Source of the DNA: Rhyzopertha dominica
Lineage: Eukaryota > Arthropoda > Insecta > Coleoptera > Bostrichidae
Assembly (NCBI GenBank): GCA_025024175.1
Contig: QCXZ01000086.1
Span: 1,550,001 to 1,614,000, forward strand
Direction of reading: 5' to 3'
Length of the DNA stretch: 64,000 nt
Shown here: positions 1-12,705 of the stretch, one piece after another
How positions within the stretch are numbered: position 1 is the stretch's first letter
How the letters are laid out: every line of letters starts with the position of its first letter
Translations under genes and position numbers: made by a program
The notes under the pieces: generated by a model
What the model was told of the DNA's origin: nothing
The model's input: the letters and a program-made list of their open reading frames with translations, nothing else
The model's database searches: none

Positions 1-3000
1 AAATTCTTCTAATTTTTCAAAAACGTTTAGGGTAACGTTCAAAGAATTTAAGATACATTATTTTTATGGTCGAAGGAGAATGAAATTTATTGATTATTTT
101 GAATACAAAGCTTCTCCACATATTGTTATTTAAAAATTAAGTTGTTTTGATCATAAACACTTTTCGATGTCACCGCCATCTGTCGTAGTCAGAATTTTAA
201 TTCAAATACATATCTTTGTTTTACTGTTATCAACCTAGGACTAGATATATATAAAAATACATTAAAAATCTAACTAAATAGTATAATTCACTTTATATTA
301 TTTTAAAATTCAAAACACCATCGGCTATAACACAAGGAACCCAACATATTTTATTTTAATTCGTCTACCTAAGTTCTAGTTACGTCATTGCTCTCTATAT
401 CTCGGAAAAATTTATAATCTGTTAATTAGTCAGAGCCGCAACCAAAAAATACTGGACACGAGATTCTTTTAATATCGGAGGCTGCCGAGTTAAGCCGCTA
501 ATCTGCTCATTGTTTGCCTTGCTCTAAACAACACCCTCCACTGGAGAAGGCGAATTCTGCCATTAAAATTATAGAGAGAGAACTTGGAGGATCTGTTGCC
601 TTGTGCTGAATAGGATATCTTAAAAGAAGGTCTGCGCTTTAGCTTCATTGATTTAAAAAAAGGTAAGCAAAGATGTTCATCGAGTGCTCGAGGGACAAGA
701 ATTCTCACAATTTTTAAAGGGGTGACACGTAGCACGATTGTGTATCAAATCTGGAATAATCCTCGCTTGTATATCTTCAAAACATAGTATTAATTAATCA
801 CTGAGTGTGCTAATCGGACAAGAAAACATTATTAGAGACCGCAATAAGATATATACCAACTCTAGCCAACAAAATGTTCGTAATACGTAATTATTTTGGT
901 ATATTTACTGTAATGGGATAAGTAGAGGTTTGGCTAAATCGCTTTTGTGTGCAAAAAGTAGAATAGGTATTATGGATAGGAATAGCTATATTTGCTTTTA
1001 AAGGTAGAATTATCCCTAGTGAAGTAATGAAATATAAGAAAAATCTAGCAATATATACAGCAAACAGAAAAAGATACAGAAATTAGTATCATTTGACAAC
1101 AACATTTTTTGAGAGGGATAGAAGAAATTTTCCTTCCTTATCAACTATGATTCAACAGGGCTCAAGGTAAAAGAAGGGCACTATCTTAGACACAGCATGG
1201 AGGGTATGGTTATGTATTTTGCAATAAGTAGATATAAAACCCAGTAAACATTGCAACATAAATACAAAAGCTAATAATACTAAGTACTGATTGGAAAAAA
1301 TCCACAAGCTGATATAGTGTTCAAAGCTGTCAATCTTGGCATACCAAAAGACTTGATTATCTTATTCAAAAACAGAACTGATATGACTAACTTCAATATT
1401 ATTGTTGGTATGCGCATTTTTGTTAGCATATTATCAATTCATTTACATTTCATTTTCAGTATTTCGTAGAAACTTCGGCAATGTCTTTATCAAGCATTTG
1501 TCATTTAATATCTCTGAGAAGTATGTCAGAACTGTCTGATACATCCTTCGAAATCAAGAGTGCAATAATTAGATCAGGATGTACGGTGACAACGAAACTA
1601 TTGTTCGTATTCATCATAATCCAGCGCTTTCGATTTGATGCGAATTCACAACAAGCAGGGGAGATTGCATTAATATGTGGGTGTGCAAAAACGCAACAGA
1701 GCAGAACAAATTGTGTTGACGCAATGTGCATTCCTATAATCTCCAAGCAACCTTATTTTGTATGTTATGAGAATGCAGGGCAAGCTTTCTATCGTTTTCA
1801 GTTAAATATTTAGTTATTTACTATTAGTTATTATAATTGAAGATTATTGTTTAAATTTAATGCTGGAGATGAGAGACACCTGCTCAATAACACCAGTTAG
1901 GAGATTCATTTTCTCTATTAGCAGCTTCATAAAGGGACATTTCTCTTGATCTTTGTGCGCTAAAGAGCGCAAATTTTACGGCCTCGTCTACGTTACTAAA
2001 CCACTTTTAGTTATAACCTTCTCTAGACACGAAAGGAAGGAGCAGTTTGCTACGTAAGTACAATAAGTGCAAGGTGTATAGGGCGGTAGGTGTTTCAAAA
2101 CCCACCGTTGGCGTAAAGCAGCTTATTTAATCTTATTAAAAGTTTAAAGTAGCCCTGCACCGTACGCTCGAAAGCGCACTTTTTACAAAGCGCGTCTGTA
2201 CTTAATTCGTAGAGCTGCATTTAATCCTTTAGGAGAGAAATCTGTGTAATGGGGAAAAACGTAGGTAGGAAACATATAATTCGTATGATTCACTATAAAG
2301 AGTCAAACTCAGGAAACTGATTGAAAAGTTTCACGCCTAAACACACTGGACCCCGGCGATATTCGTGCAACTTTGGGACACAGCAAATTTGTATTTCCTG
2401 TAAAGCAACCTTGCGTAGGCAGCTAGGTCCCTCAAGTTTGCCTTCCTTACACTAAATGTAGGAAGTAACCCCTGAAATAAGGCAAGCCGGAGGTAGCATC
2501 CCACCTCCTTAAATAAAGGTCTACATGATTCCACCGGTTTTCAGAGTTATAGCACGTATCGTACTTTGGTAAAATAAACTGACATTCAGTGAACATCCTA
2601 GTTAATACTTATGAATGAATTTATTTTATTTAGTTTATTATGACCCTCGGGTGATACAATCAACAGCAAAACGAACTCCTTCTACTTTTGAATAGTGTTT
2701 TTCTAAAGATAAACCAGTTCGGTTAATTATAAAAACAGCAGATTGGAATTAATAGTAAATAATAATTATTGAAGAGAAACTGAACTCAAAAATTTAAAAT
2801 AAAAGAAGTCCTCTTGACAGTTTACCTCACGCAGTGGTGTGAACTATAAGTAATTAGTTTCCCTACAGTTCTATACTGTTTAGACCGCGAACATTATGTT
2901 TATTAAAGTAATGCTCCAAGGCTGATGAATTTTATCATTTATAAACACCAAATTCCGATCGCCCTAACAGAAAAGTACACAAAGCCGAAAATTCTAACTA

Positions 3001-3337
3001 ATAATCCAATTAAAAGATGCGATTTCGGGATATTAGGTTCAACGGTTATTTTGTAAACAACGAAAAGGATCGAGAAATTCTATAGAGAAAGCTCCAAGGC
3101 TGAAAGAAAAAAGTAAATTAGTCACAGATATAAATAGAGTCAAAGAAACAACACATACAACTTTAGTTTGTCATCAAGAATTAATCAAATTTAGTTTGTA
3201 ACTTGATTCCTGCATAATGCAACATTTTTTTAGATGTTAAAACTTCATATATAAATATTTCAGTGAATGGTATATTATATATGTTCTAAAAGAACAGTTA
3301 TAAGAGCGATTTTTCTAATGAGATGTAGATGATTTAT
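1..3337. other. AT-rich noncoding stretch
   Basis: No gene is recognised here. Frames of up to about 110 codons exist (for example 1481-1813 plus, 490-735 minus), but they lack recognisable motifs, overlap frames on the other strand and look like chance. A small perfect hairpin with 5-bp arms (TGCGC/GCGCA) lies at 1956-1971. Confidence 0.6.
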
Positions 3338-3648
3338 TATGAACAATTTGTTTCTAAGTACACTAATGCTATTTACATACAAAAATCTCTACCAATGGGT
3401 AATTCTTTGTAGCCCATCTTGGCTAACGGACAATTACATCATGACTGATTCATATATTTAGAAAAGTTTGCAAAAAATATACAGACGACATTATAGATAT
3501 TTGTACAGGTAAGATAGACGAATTAAAACTTCAATTTGATTTCGACATTAAATTTTTATTAGAAAGAAGTAATCATAAAATTGAGTTTAGTATATTTAGA
3601 AAGCCCACTGCTACTGGAATGTCAATACATAGGTTTTCGCATTGATAG
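3338..3648 (+). pseudogene. Penelope-like element RT fragment (decayed)
   Basis: This is a relic of the reverse transcriptase of a Penelope-like retroelement, an enzyme that copies element RNA into chromosomal DNA. The first frame, from about 3338, reads through SLPMGNSL (3386-3409), stop, then PILAN. This resembles the PLE motif LPMGSPLSP followed by the ILAD/N segment. After a frameshift near 3450-3463 the reading continues as KKYTDDIIDI, which carries the catalytic YxDD box (here YTDD). It goes on through IDELKLQFDFDIKFLLE to EFSIFRKPTATGMSIHRFSH and a stop at about 3646. The FRKPTxT block downstream of the YxDD box is characteristic of PLEs rather than LINEs. An in-frame TAG inside the first block and the frameshift make it non-functional. 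No GIY-YIG endonuclease part is visible downstream. The family assignment rests on motif order read by eye. Confidence 0.75.
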
Positions 3649-6600
3649 CAATGATAGACTAATGGTATAAAAATTGTTGAGTAAACTTAATAATTTAAAA
3701 ATATAAACGCTGTAATAAAAAAGGATTCCTTCTAATTCAAGTGTCTACAATTTATTTCTGTGTTTTTAACGTGTCATAACCGATATTGATAATCATATTA
3801 ACCACGAATCGGCTCCCTACAGAAAGAAAAGCTCAAGTTTTCACATTAGAAACAGCAAGTAACCGATTAATAAAAAACCGTTCTATAGTTTAAATGTTCC
3901 TAATTGGCTCTTGTATGGAAAATGGAAGCCATTAAGAGTATTACTCTCATCGACAAGAGAAAATGTACGTACCCCATTTTTTTAGTAGCAAGAACATCCC
4001 GGGAGGGTTAAAACCTTTCTGTGTGACTATAAGCGTGTCACTCGGGTAAAACGGTAGGTTTCCATTTAAAAATCACACAATGACTTGTTAGCATTTCTGT
4101 CATAAAGCTTAAGGGTTTTTCAACTTCAGTCAGACGTTGAGATTACATTTAAGCAGCGTTGGACTTGCTTTGCATAAACAAACACATCTTGTTTACCATC
4201 TTGTACTTTCAGAAACTGTAATTCAAGCCGACATTAATTCAATTAGGTATGTATTCATTTGAAAGATGGGGGAGGTAGCATTATATGTAAGAGTAGGAGC
4301 GCTTTGATTAGCAAACAATTCTCTCTCGTAGCAGTGTTTGTTGAATAACTGTGAACATCTTTTAACATCTTTGCATTATTTATCATTCAGGCCTTTCACT
4401 TTTGATACCGTTCACGGGGCTCAGGAAAGGTCAGGAGGGCATTAAAATATAATTTATACGTTGTCGGTTTCCTGAAGGGGGCACGTCTTTACAGTTTATC
4501 AATTTAGAAAGGATATCGAGTCGCTGTATGCACAACACGTTTTCATTTAATATGATAAAGTGCATTTGAAGCCACTAGTACCTAAAAAACGCAGAATTAC
4601 TGCAGCTGATGATATCATCATCTAGTAACTTCTTGTTTGAGTCTGCACGAATAATTATGAACTTACTCAAATTAATAATACAGCAATTTTAAAAATATGC
4701 CAGTACAAATTTATTAACAATGTGATGAACTGAGATGTTTCACATCAACTCAATCTTAAAGGGTAGGGTAGTAAAATCAAAGCCCAGCATAATGTGATAC
4801 TGCCTGTAATCCTGCAATTTAGGAACTCTCGTTTTTGTAGTGCACGTTTGCCAAGGCGGGCGGTATGTTAAGCTACCATGCTAACTTATATTTAGTCATG
4901 CTGCTATTACCATAAAACAACCTAGCCTTTCAAACAAAAATATTGCTACTTCTACCTGTAGCAGACGTTCTCTGGATCGAAGCTGTGAACAGTATGCAAG
5001 GAAATAGGTCACATCATTCTTGCACGCGTCGGAGCCATTTGTGAGCCCCCCCGAGCTTGATGGGGCTTTTGTTCTGGCTAATATTTTTTACAATTCAAAT
5101 GACGATATCCCGACCAACAATGCATGTAAACTAATCGTGCTTACATCAAGCGGCATTCTGTCGCCCTGACCCGGTCATTTTCTAGTGGGCCCACACTGTC
5201 CGCCGTATAGCCTTGATAAATTGCTTTACGTTCAAAAAAATCTGACACTACAACGTGCAAACGGACTTACTATAATTGATTGCCGGGGTCGGAGGAGTAC
5301 AGATTCGGATATGTTTTATTTATATCCGGACGGCTGGCGGTGCCTTTTTGTTTCCGTATCGTGCAACAAAAACGTCAGCGTACACAATGGGGTTTTTACT
5401 CCACCATTTTATAATTTCAAAGCCGTTATGCGGCCATCTATTAAGGGACGGCATTGCGTGAACCCATGAATGGACTGCGACGTAAGGAATAAGTTGTCAC
5501 GTTTGTGACGGAACTTTGTATGAATGCCGCTGAATAAAAGTTCATTACAATAAAACACTCATCTTTATGCATTATTTGGATAGTATCAACAAAGGTTTTT
5601 TGCGAAAAAACGGACTAGAATCGGACAGCAAGGACTTAAAGAAGTAATACTGAGAGGAGCTTCCCTCTTGAGATGTCTCATTCTAGTCTACGTTGTTTGT
5701 TGATGGTTTGTTCAAAGCAGGCTAAAGTAAACCTTGCGGACAACGTTAGGGTAGGTACTTGAAGACACCATCGCTAAGTTTGAAGAAAAAACCGAAACTC
5801 CTTAATCGATTAGGCTGGAAAACTGATTAATTTTTGCCTAATAACTACCAACGTGTGGACCAAATTTATTAAAACAATTTTTTCCTCACGATAGTTATTT
5901 AAGTCAACCTTTAGTGTATGAACATGAGTTCATTCTTTGCTTACCTCACAGTGGCATTTGGTCCATTACGTTATTTATAGACTAATATTGATATGTTCAT
6001 GGATACAAGCATGAACTAACAACCAATGTACTTTATTAGACACAACAGCGTGATGAAAACGAATTCCGCAAACTTATATCCCGAACCTGCAAACCATGGA
6101 ATTCAGAAAAAAGGCATCACAATCATTCCATCGTTGACGTGAACAAACAAACTGAGGCCCGATTGTAAATATTGACCGTAAGCTTTTAGAAACGATCTAC
6201 GGATGCCGGCGAAGCCATTGCAATAATTCCACTTTTCGTTTATTCTTTCTTTTCATTACGTTTTCCGTAAACGCTCGGTAAAAACGTTCTCATTCTTAAA
6301 TACAACACTCTGAATGCCCACAAAGGCATCTTGAAGTTATTACCCAAAAGAAAGTACACGTCTCGCTAATGCAACTCTAACACGAACGTTCGTACACCGC
6401 GGAATTGTTTTAAGTTGCGATATACTTGCACACGCATTTAGCTTATTAATTTTTAGGTTTTAAACTGTTTTACCCGCCCCTTCTTTTACCCACTGCTTTC
6501 ACTCGTCCGTTGCTTTGTATATAGTTTGAATTTTGAACCAAACACATTTGTATTTTGATGCACTCTGCTGCTGTTTGGAGATGTTAAGAACTGAATACGT

Positions 6601-9441
6601 AAACAACTTGTTATATAGATGTTAAATTTTATAAATGTTATACCTATTTAATGGATCCCAGCTACTGAAATACTACTTCAGTTTGCCTTTGAGCATCTAG
6701 CTTTTTTCGCGGTTCTATGGTGTTGTATATGCTAGTTATTTAATAACTTCCAAAAAAGCTCTACCATTTCCTTCCTTGATAAATAAGTACCTCGAAAACT
6801 TCCAGAAGGAGCATCAGTATCCACGTTCCAGAATTCATCTGGTCATCGATTTCCAGTATATTAAAAGGAAGAAAAATCATCTTGTGTTCTGAAAATTATC
6901 CGCGCTTTTACTGCAGCTTTTACGACTAAATCTAATAAAAGATACATCCCGCTCTGCTAGTTGCATTTATGGTGCCGGCGCCGTCCACTTTGAAAATGGC
7001 CCAATTAAACGGCCGTATGGACCTGCGCCAGTTTAATAGTTGAGTTTGTTGGCTGAGTGTTTACCTATTCAGCACAAACGGAAATGCTCAAACCAAACGT
7101 TTAATCGGATTATGCTCAGCGTTGTCAAAGTAACATATCCGGCTTTTGAAGGGAACCGAGGCTTTCTGTCCTGCCACGTCGTTAGGGTTTCTTTCTTTTC
7201 CACTTTCACCGTCATTTTTCCATTTGGTTGTTTACCAAAGCGGCCTCTTTATGGTGACGGTTTTCCGAACGTTCCTGCATTGTCAAATTTATTTCCTTTG
7301 TCGACCTTTAGATATGAACAGTTTTTACTCTTGAGACTAAATGGTGTCATGATTTTCTGTTTTCCAAAGATTTATATTATTAATTATATTTGTTATGTCT
7401 TGGTCTGAAGAAATAACACTTCATTTGCAGATATAACGTGGATAATTGTCAATATGTATACAGTGACGCAACACCCCCAACAAGCAACACAGGGAAGTTT
7501 TGCGTCATTTCATCCCAGNCCGGACCACTTTACAAGATCGCGTTACTTTTTAAAATGTTACCGATCTTAAAGCTCGCGAGTTAATTTTATAAGTTACACG
7601 NATGTAATNGGAAAGTTTGGGGCTAAATGGTATTTTAGTAATTGGAAGTTCGTGCTTGGCGGCCGAATAAAAAAGGACCAAACTAACACGAGTTCGAAAG
7701 TGGATTTTGAGGATAAGGGCCCCAGAAATTATGGTCGCTAGAGGCGGCCGGGAACGTGCTGCGAATACAAGCTGTCAATATTTTACTCTATACAACTTTA
7801 TTCTAATCTGGCCATATTCCTTAAACTCCGGGGGTTGGGACTTTATTGTTTACTGCGGTCATTTAACATTCTTGCGCGGTCCATCCCGCAGCTCCTAAAA
7901 TATTGAAAACCAGTTTGACGGCGTTATAATTTCATGCCTCCTGTGATAAAGCATCGTTCGGTTTGTGGTGTTGTTTTGTTTCGCAGACTGACAGTAATAA
8001 TATTTCTACAGTATTCACTGGACTGTGTAATACACTCTTGAATATATGGAACAGTTTGCAAAAATAGATTCTACGATCATGCCAAATTTCTGATTTTACA
8101 GACCAAATGTAAATAGAAAAATTGTAGATAATTTTGCCCTTAATAGTAACCCAAAAAAAGGAATAATTGTAGCAGTTACAATATTGAAATAAATATATTA
8201 ATACATATCATACTTTGAAATTAAAATAACACTAAATTGACAATAACATAAACATACACCCTCAGCTACAAACACTATAATAATTTTCCCCGTCAAATTC
8301 TTAATTTCTATTTTGCTCCTGCGTTAAACTTTTAGTTTGAGGTAACTAGTCTAAATCAGCAAGTTCAGGACCTCATCTAATGTCTGAGTAAAGATTTATA
8401 CGTTAAATACGTTTGTTGTGTTAAATTTTGGAGTCAGCCCAAGCCAATTCAATGGAATTGTACTGACAATTATACGTTATACTTTATTAAACATTTCATC
8501 ATTCATTTGATTTTTTAAAGATTCGTGAAACTGATTTCTAAGCAAATTTGTAGCTCGTCTGTCGCTGAATAAATAACTTGTTGTTTAGATATTATCCTTC
8601 GCAGATTATCATTCATAGCAAAAGTACCTGGTGCCAATTTTACTGTCAGGAATCAACTCAAAGCAACTAACGATAGTGAATCTTTTTTTTAAACTTTGCT
8701 ACGAGAGCTGCGCTTTCCAGTACTGTTGACAAATCTAATTGACATTTTGGTATATTCTTCCAAGAATTGGTTGCTTCTTTATTGTTTTTCTGTGAGTAAA
8801 TTTCATTATTGTTAATTTTCTTTGCAAACACTCCTTGCGCCCTTTATTTTAGGTCCTTCATTATTTACAGCTTACACTGCTTACACTGCTGCCAATGAAA
8901 TAATTCATCAGCAATCAGTACTAACTAGTACGAAACAAAGCTGTGTTCAAGAGTTTACTTTAGCACTTACTGCGATGGCCAAACACAGAAAGTCGTTTAA
9001 ACATGGCGGCTTCCATGTACTCCAGCGTATTTTTACATTACTTGCCATTAATTTTCGCTTTATGAATTCTATTATGCCCGACTTTTAATGGATTTCTGCT
9101 GCGCTTGATGAGTGACAGCCGGGTATTCATTATTCATATGCTTTTGTGTTCTAGTTTGCCTCCTGCATTGTGAATCTCGCAAGGTAATTCAATAAAACAA
9201 AATCAAACAGACGCTATATACGAAACCGATACGATTAGCGCTAGAGGCTGGAAGTACGGCGCAACGTTTCGATCGAATTATTGCGAAGAACAGAGTGAGA
9301 ATGCTAAAACTATTCTCTTGTTAATATAATATCAAGTCGGTTATCGATTAAGACACCGTTCCGTGTAAATTGCTTGTAAAGTTGTAAATGATGCTCAACT
9401 ACGGAAGTAGCTATGAAGCATACATCGCCTGGGTAACAGGT
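3649..9441. other. Noncoding stretch, no gene recognised
   Basis: This is long AT-rich DNA with some CpG-bearing patches (around 4.8-5.5, 6.1-6.5 and 7.6-7.9 kb). The longest open frame (7040-7408 plus, 122 codons) has no recognisable domain and overlaps another open frame. A 14-bp perfect palindrome (TGATGATATCATCA) sits at 4607-4620. Isolated N bases occur at 7519, 7601 and 7609. Nothing else can be supported. Confidence 0.5.
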
Positions 9442-9459
9442 TAGATAGATAGATAGATA
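9442..9459. repeat. (GATA)n microsatellite
   Basis: Uninterrupted TAGA/GATA units, about four and a half copies. It lies about 30 bases before copy A of the dispersed repeat at 9488. Confidence 0.9.
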
Positions 9460-9487
9460 TGCAACACAATTTTAAAGTGTTATATAC

Positions 9488-9579
9488 AAAAAGATTCGGA
9501 CCAGCAACAAAAAATTTACTGCCGTATACTTAACAATGTGAACCTGGCGCCTCCACCAAAATGACAGCTTATATAAAAA
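9488..9579 (+). repeat. Dispersed repeat, copy A
   Basis: This block aligns by eye with 20916-21010. Shared landmarks in the same order are a run of A followed by GATTCGGACCAGCAACA (copy B: GTCGGATCGGCAATA), then CGTATACTTAAC, then GGCGCCTCC.CCAAAA and TGACAG followed by TATAT. The two copies differ by substitutions and small indels, which fits old interspersed copies of one repeat family. No coding potential is seen. It could be a SINE or the tail of a larger element, but no tRNA-like promoter boxes were identified. Confidence 0.7.
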
Positions 9580-12055
9580 CACCACATCCTTATCTTACAA
9601 AAGTATATTAGTACAAATATCGAATCGCTGTTTGCTGGATATTATTTTTATAGCGAAAACTTTCTGATATAAGCACGACGACCCTAACTTGCATGCATGC
9701 ATTTTTAAAGTATTATTCTATTTTCAGAAAGTAAAGCATTTTCGAGATGAATTGTATGAAATGGCCTAAAGTTATACATAGATCACAAGGGTTGTGGCAG
9801 AATGTGTGGTTTGTCAACAAGTAAAAAAACAGTATTATGTACCCCATAATCCACAGCAGAGTCTAAAAACGACGTATCATATATGGATTTTACATTGGAA
9901 GAATGAATGGATTCTGGTAACGGACTAGTTTATTGTACCTGGTTAAAGTTATCCCCGTTGCAATTTGCGTATATATGATAGCTATAATAAGAATGCATAT
10001 GATGATGCAACAACTATGGTAGCTGCATGACCAAATGTTTCATTATCGTTGTCAATTTGATAAATTTTTCTATGCAATGCTGCTTTTGATGTTTCGTGAT
10101 ATTCAAATTATAGAATGCTTAAGACTAGGTGGTTCTTTTTTTCGTTTTGTATTTACCAATCTGGTTTATTTACTTGTATGAATACCCAAAAGCCAATACT
10201 AACCACCAAAATCACAAAGCAAATAAAATAAAAATGACCGCACCTGACTGGCATACGAATTAATCCTTCAACTACTCTTGACTACATATCTGAGGCTGCA
10301 AAATCCTTCAAAATATTTTTATATTTCGTCAATACATCAATAGATACAATTTTTTACTTTTTGGTTCGACAGTTCCTAAAATCGTGTGTATGTAAAATAT
10401 AAATCCAGTCGGTTTTACATTATATCGTGATGTATCGCAACATTAAAACGTGATCTGGGATCCCCAACCATAATTGTATTGCTAGTAACACACATTATGT
10501 CAATGATTTGGACTATACAAGAACTCTTGAGGCCGTTACTAAAGTATTCACAACTAGGGGATGCTTTAGTCATGCAACTGGGGTAAGCAACTGATAGATA
10601 GCAGCAATTCATGCATCCCTCTCGATTTTTTCAGTTCTTTATCCAGTAATAAGTACCATATGAAACGATATGCGCCGAGGCTTCCCGGAAACATGGGGAT
10701 GGGTTGCTTTCGTGCCGAAAAAGAAATGGAAAAAATCACCTGGCATTTTTCAATCCAGATGGCGGCGCGGCGAATGTTTCCTTGCATACGCATGGCGCGA
10801 TATAAAAGGAACGAAATAAAATATGTTTAGCAACGCCAGTTCCCCATCGATTTGACGACAAACACAGCTTTAATTGAAACGCGAAGTGGAAATCGAGCGA
10901 CGCGAATTTCCATCACAGATGACGTGCAGCGCATTTTGTTTGCGGCGGGGCTGTTCTTCTGCACCCTTAATGCATTACGGCCAACAGGCTGACCTATTGG
11001 CGTAGTATCTTTGTTATACACTGTAGATTTAAGAATGGAGTAAAAGATTTTTGTCACTTTTGATGTTTTGAATCTTTTAACATCTGTCTTCCTAAAAGAA
11101 TTATTGGGAAAGAAAAAGTAGAAACTCCATCCCCGTCAAGTCTGTATGGATCAGATTTATCTTGTGTTTTGAAGAAGAGAAATTACTTGTACAAAAAAAC
11201 CATAATATTAATAAAGTTTTTATTTTGGGTAAGGTATGTAGATGCCTTTTTTGTGTTTGCAGGGGCACATACAGACAACTAGGTGTATTTCTTTTTGTTA
11301 TCTGAACACAATAAACGAAAAGAGAAAATTACTAAACCGAAAAAGCGAGATTTTCTGAAAGTGTTTTTAAGATTTTTGCGATTCCTAAAATAGTTTTCTA
11401 GGATTTTAGCGGTTATGATGCTTTAAACTGAGGTACAGTTTTGTACTTATTGCCTGCAAGGGCACAATTCAGCACTTACGTAACACCCTATATAAAACAG
11501 ACTGCAATGCGACCACGAGGTATCTGTCAACTAGAGGAATACGCCCATTGTTCCTCGTTAATCACTGTGCTCTGTTGCGATTGCCATTCACCTTATTCCC
11601 GCACATCAATCATTTCAAAGAGGCCTGATTGCAGTACGCGGAGCTGGTGCTGCTCGAATTTTAGCTACACAATCGCCCTATTGCTGCAGCAAGAAGCATC
11701 GGTGCGGTTGATTACGAAAATGTATCCGATTTTACAGGCTCCTTGGTAATTCGAACTTCGCAAAATGATGCAGTGCAAAGTTGGCATGGCGTTAAGTTGT
11801 CGCCGGTTTTCACGTCTTCGTCGACAGCAATTAAGCTTTAACTCAACCGCTTTATGTTTTGCCACGTAATAAAGCAGGCGCCATTCCGTTCAAAGATGCA
11901 CAGAACTCAAATGTCATTAACGCGCCCTGAAAATAAGAACGGTTCGTTCGCAGGGTTTCGAGTCGTACACAACCGTTCGCCATAAATGAATGTTTCATTC
12001 CGACGCTTGGTCGCTTTTAAAACCATAATCTCAGCCGTGGTAAAACGCTAGATAA
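9580..12055. other. Noncoding stretch, no gene recognised
   Basis: AT-rich with a more CpG-bearing part around 10.6-11.0 kb and 11.45-12.0 kb. Open frames of 65-102 codons on both strands overlap each other and carry no recognised motif. Confidence 0.5.
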
Positions 12056-12705
12056 AAGTATGTTTTCCTCGACCTGGCAAAGGCTTTTGACACCGTCTGC
12101 CACCAACAATTGTGGAGGATTCTGAAGAACTTATGTAATAGAAAGCAACCTGTGAAATTAAAAGAGAAATATAGTGAAATGACTACGATACGACTTATAT
12201 ACTTTGAATGGAAGTATAATCAGTTTTGCAGATGTCACTGTTTTCATATACTCAACAGAAACATGGAGTCAATTGAAGGAAATAATAAAAACGGATCTAA
12301 AAATTATAGCTGATTATTTTAATAATAAACTTCTTCCAATAAACTGTATACATGCCATGATCTTGTAGAATGGACGGTTTGCATTCTTACAAACAGCTTT
12401 TCATTGAAAACATAGGTCTACGAATAGTAATATCTTCGGTTAATTTGGCAAAATATTTAGGCATTACAATAGACAAACATCTCAGATGGGATAGTCATGT
12501 TAGGGATGTAGAAAGAAAGAAAACATTATACAGATGTAATCGCTATCGCCGATAAATCGTTAGGTCAAAGATGCTGCAGCTATTGGTATTAGGTTTTATA
12601 ATCTTTTGAGCAACGAAACTAGACGAGCTTCCTCAATGGCTATGTTTAGAAGAGGTGTAACAAACTTTATTCTCTCCAACAGGAGAGAAATTATACAAGG
12701 TTGAT
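12056..12705 (+). pseudogene. LINE (jockey-type) RT relic
   Basis: These are remains of a non-LTR retrotransposon ORF2. In order along the strand: VFLDLAKAFDTV (12062-12097) matches RT motif A. ISFADVTVF (12219-12245) matches the catalytic FADD box with the second aspartate replaced by valine, and it is followed in frame by SQLKEIIKTDLKIIADYFNN. YLGITIDKHLRWDSHV (from 12454) is the usual segment after the RT palm. A last piece from 12570 reads IGIRFYNLLSNETRRASS, like the C-terminal end of such proteins. The pieces lie in different frames. The gap between motifs A and C is shorter than normal, so the palm has an internal deletion. The catalytic box is also broken. An AT-rich tail follows to about 12900. 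Confidence 0.8.

Noticed and set aside
4600..4624. CTGATGATATCATCATC as a ribozyme core
   Set aside because: It is a simple palindrome with no GAAA segment after it.
7040..7408. 122-codon plus frame
   Set aside because: No domain, overlapped by a second open frame, and no supporting signals.
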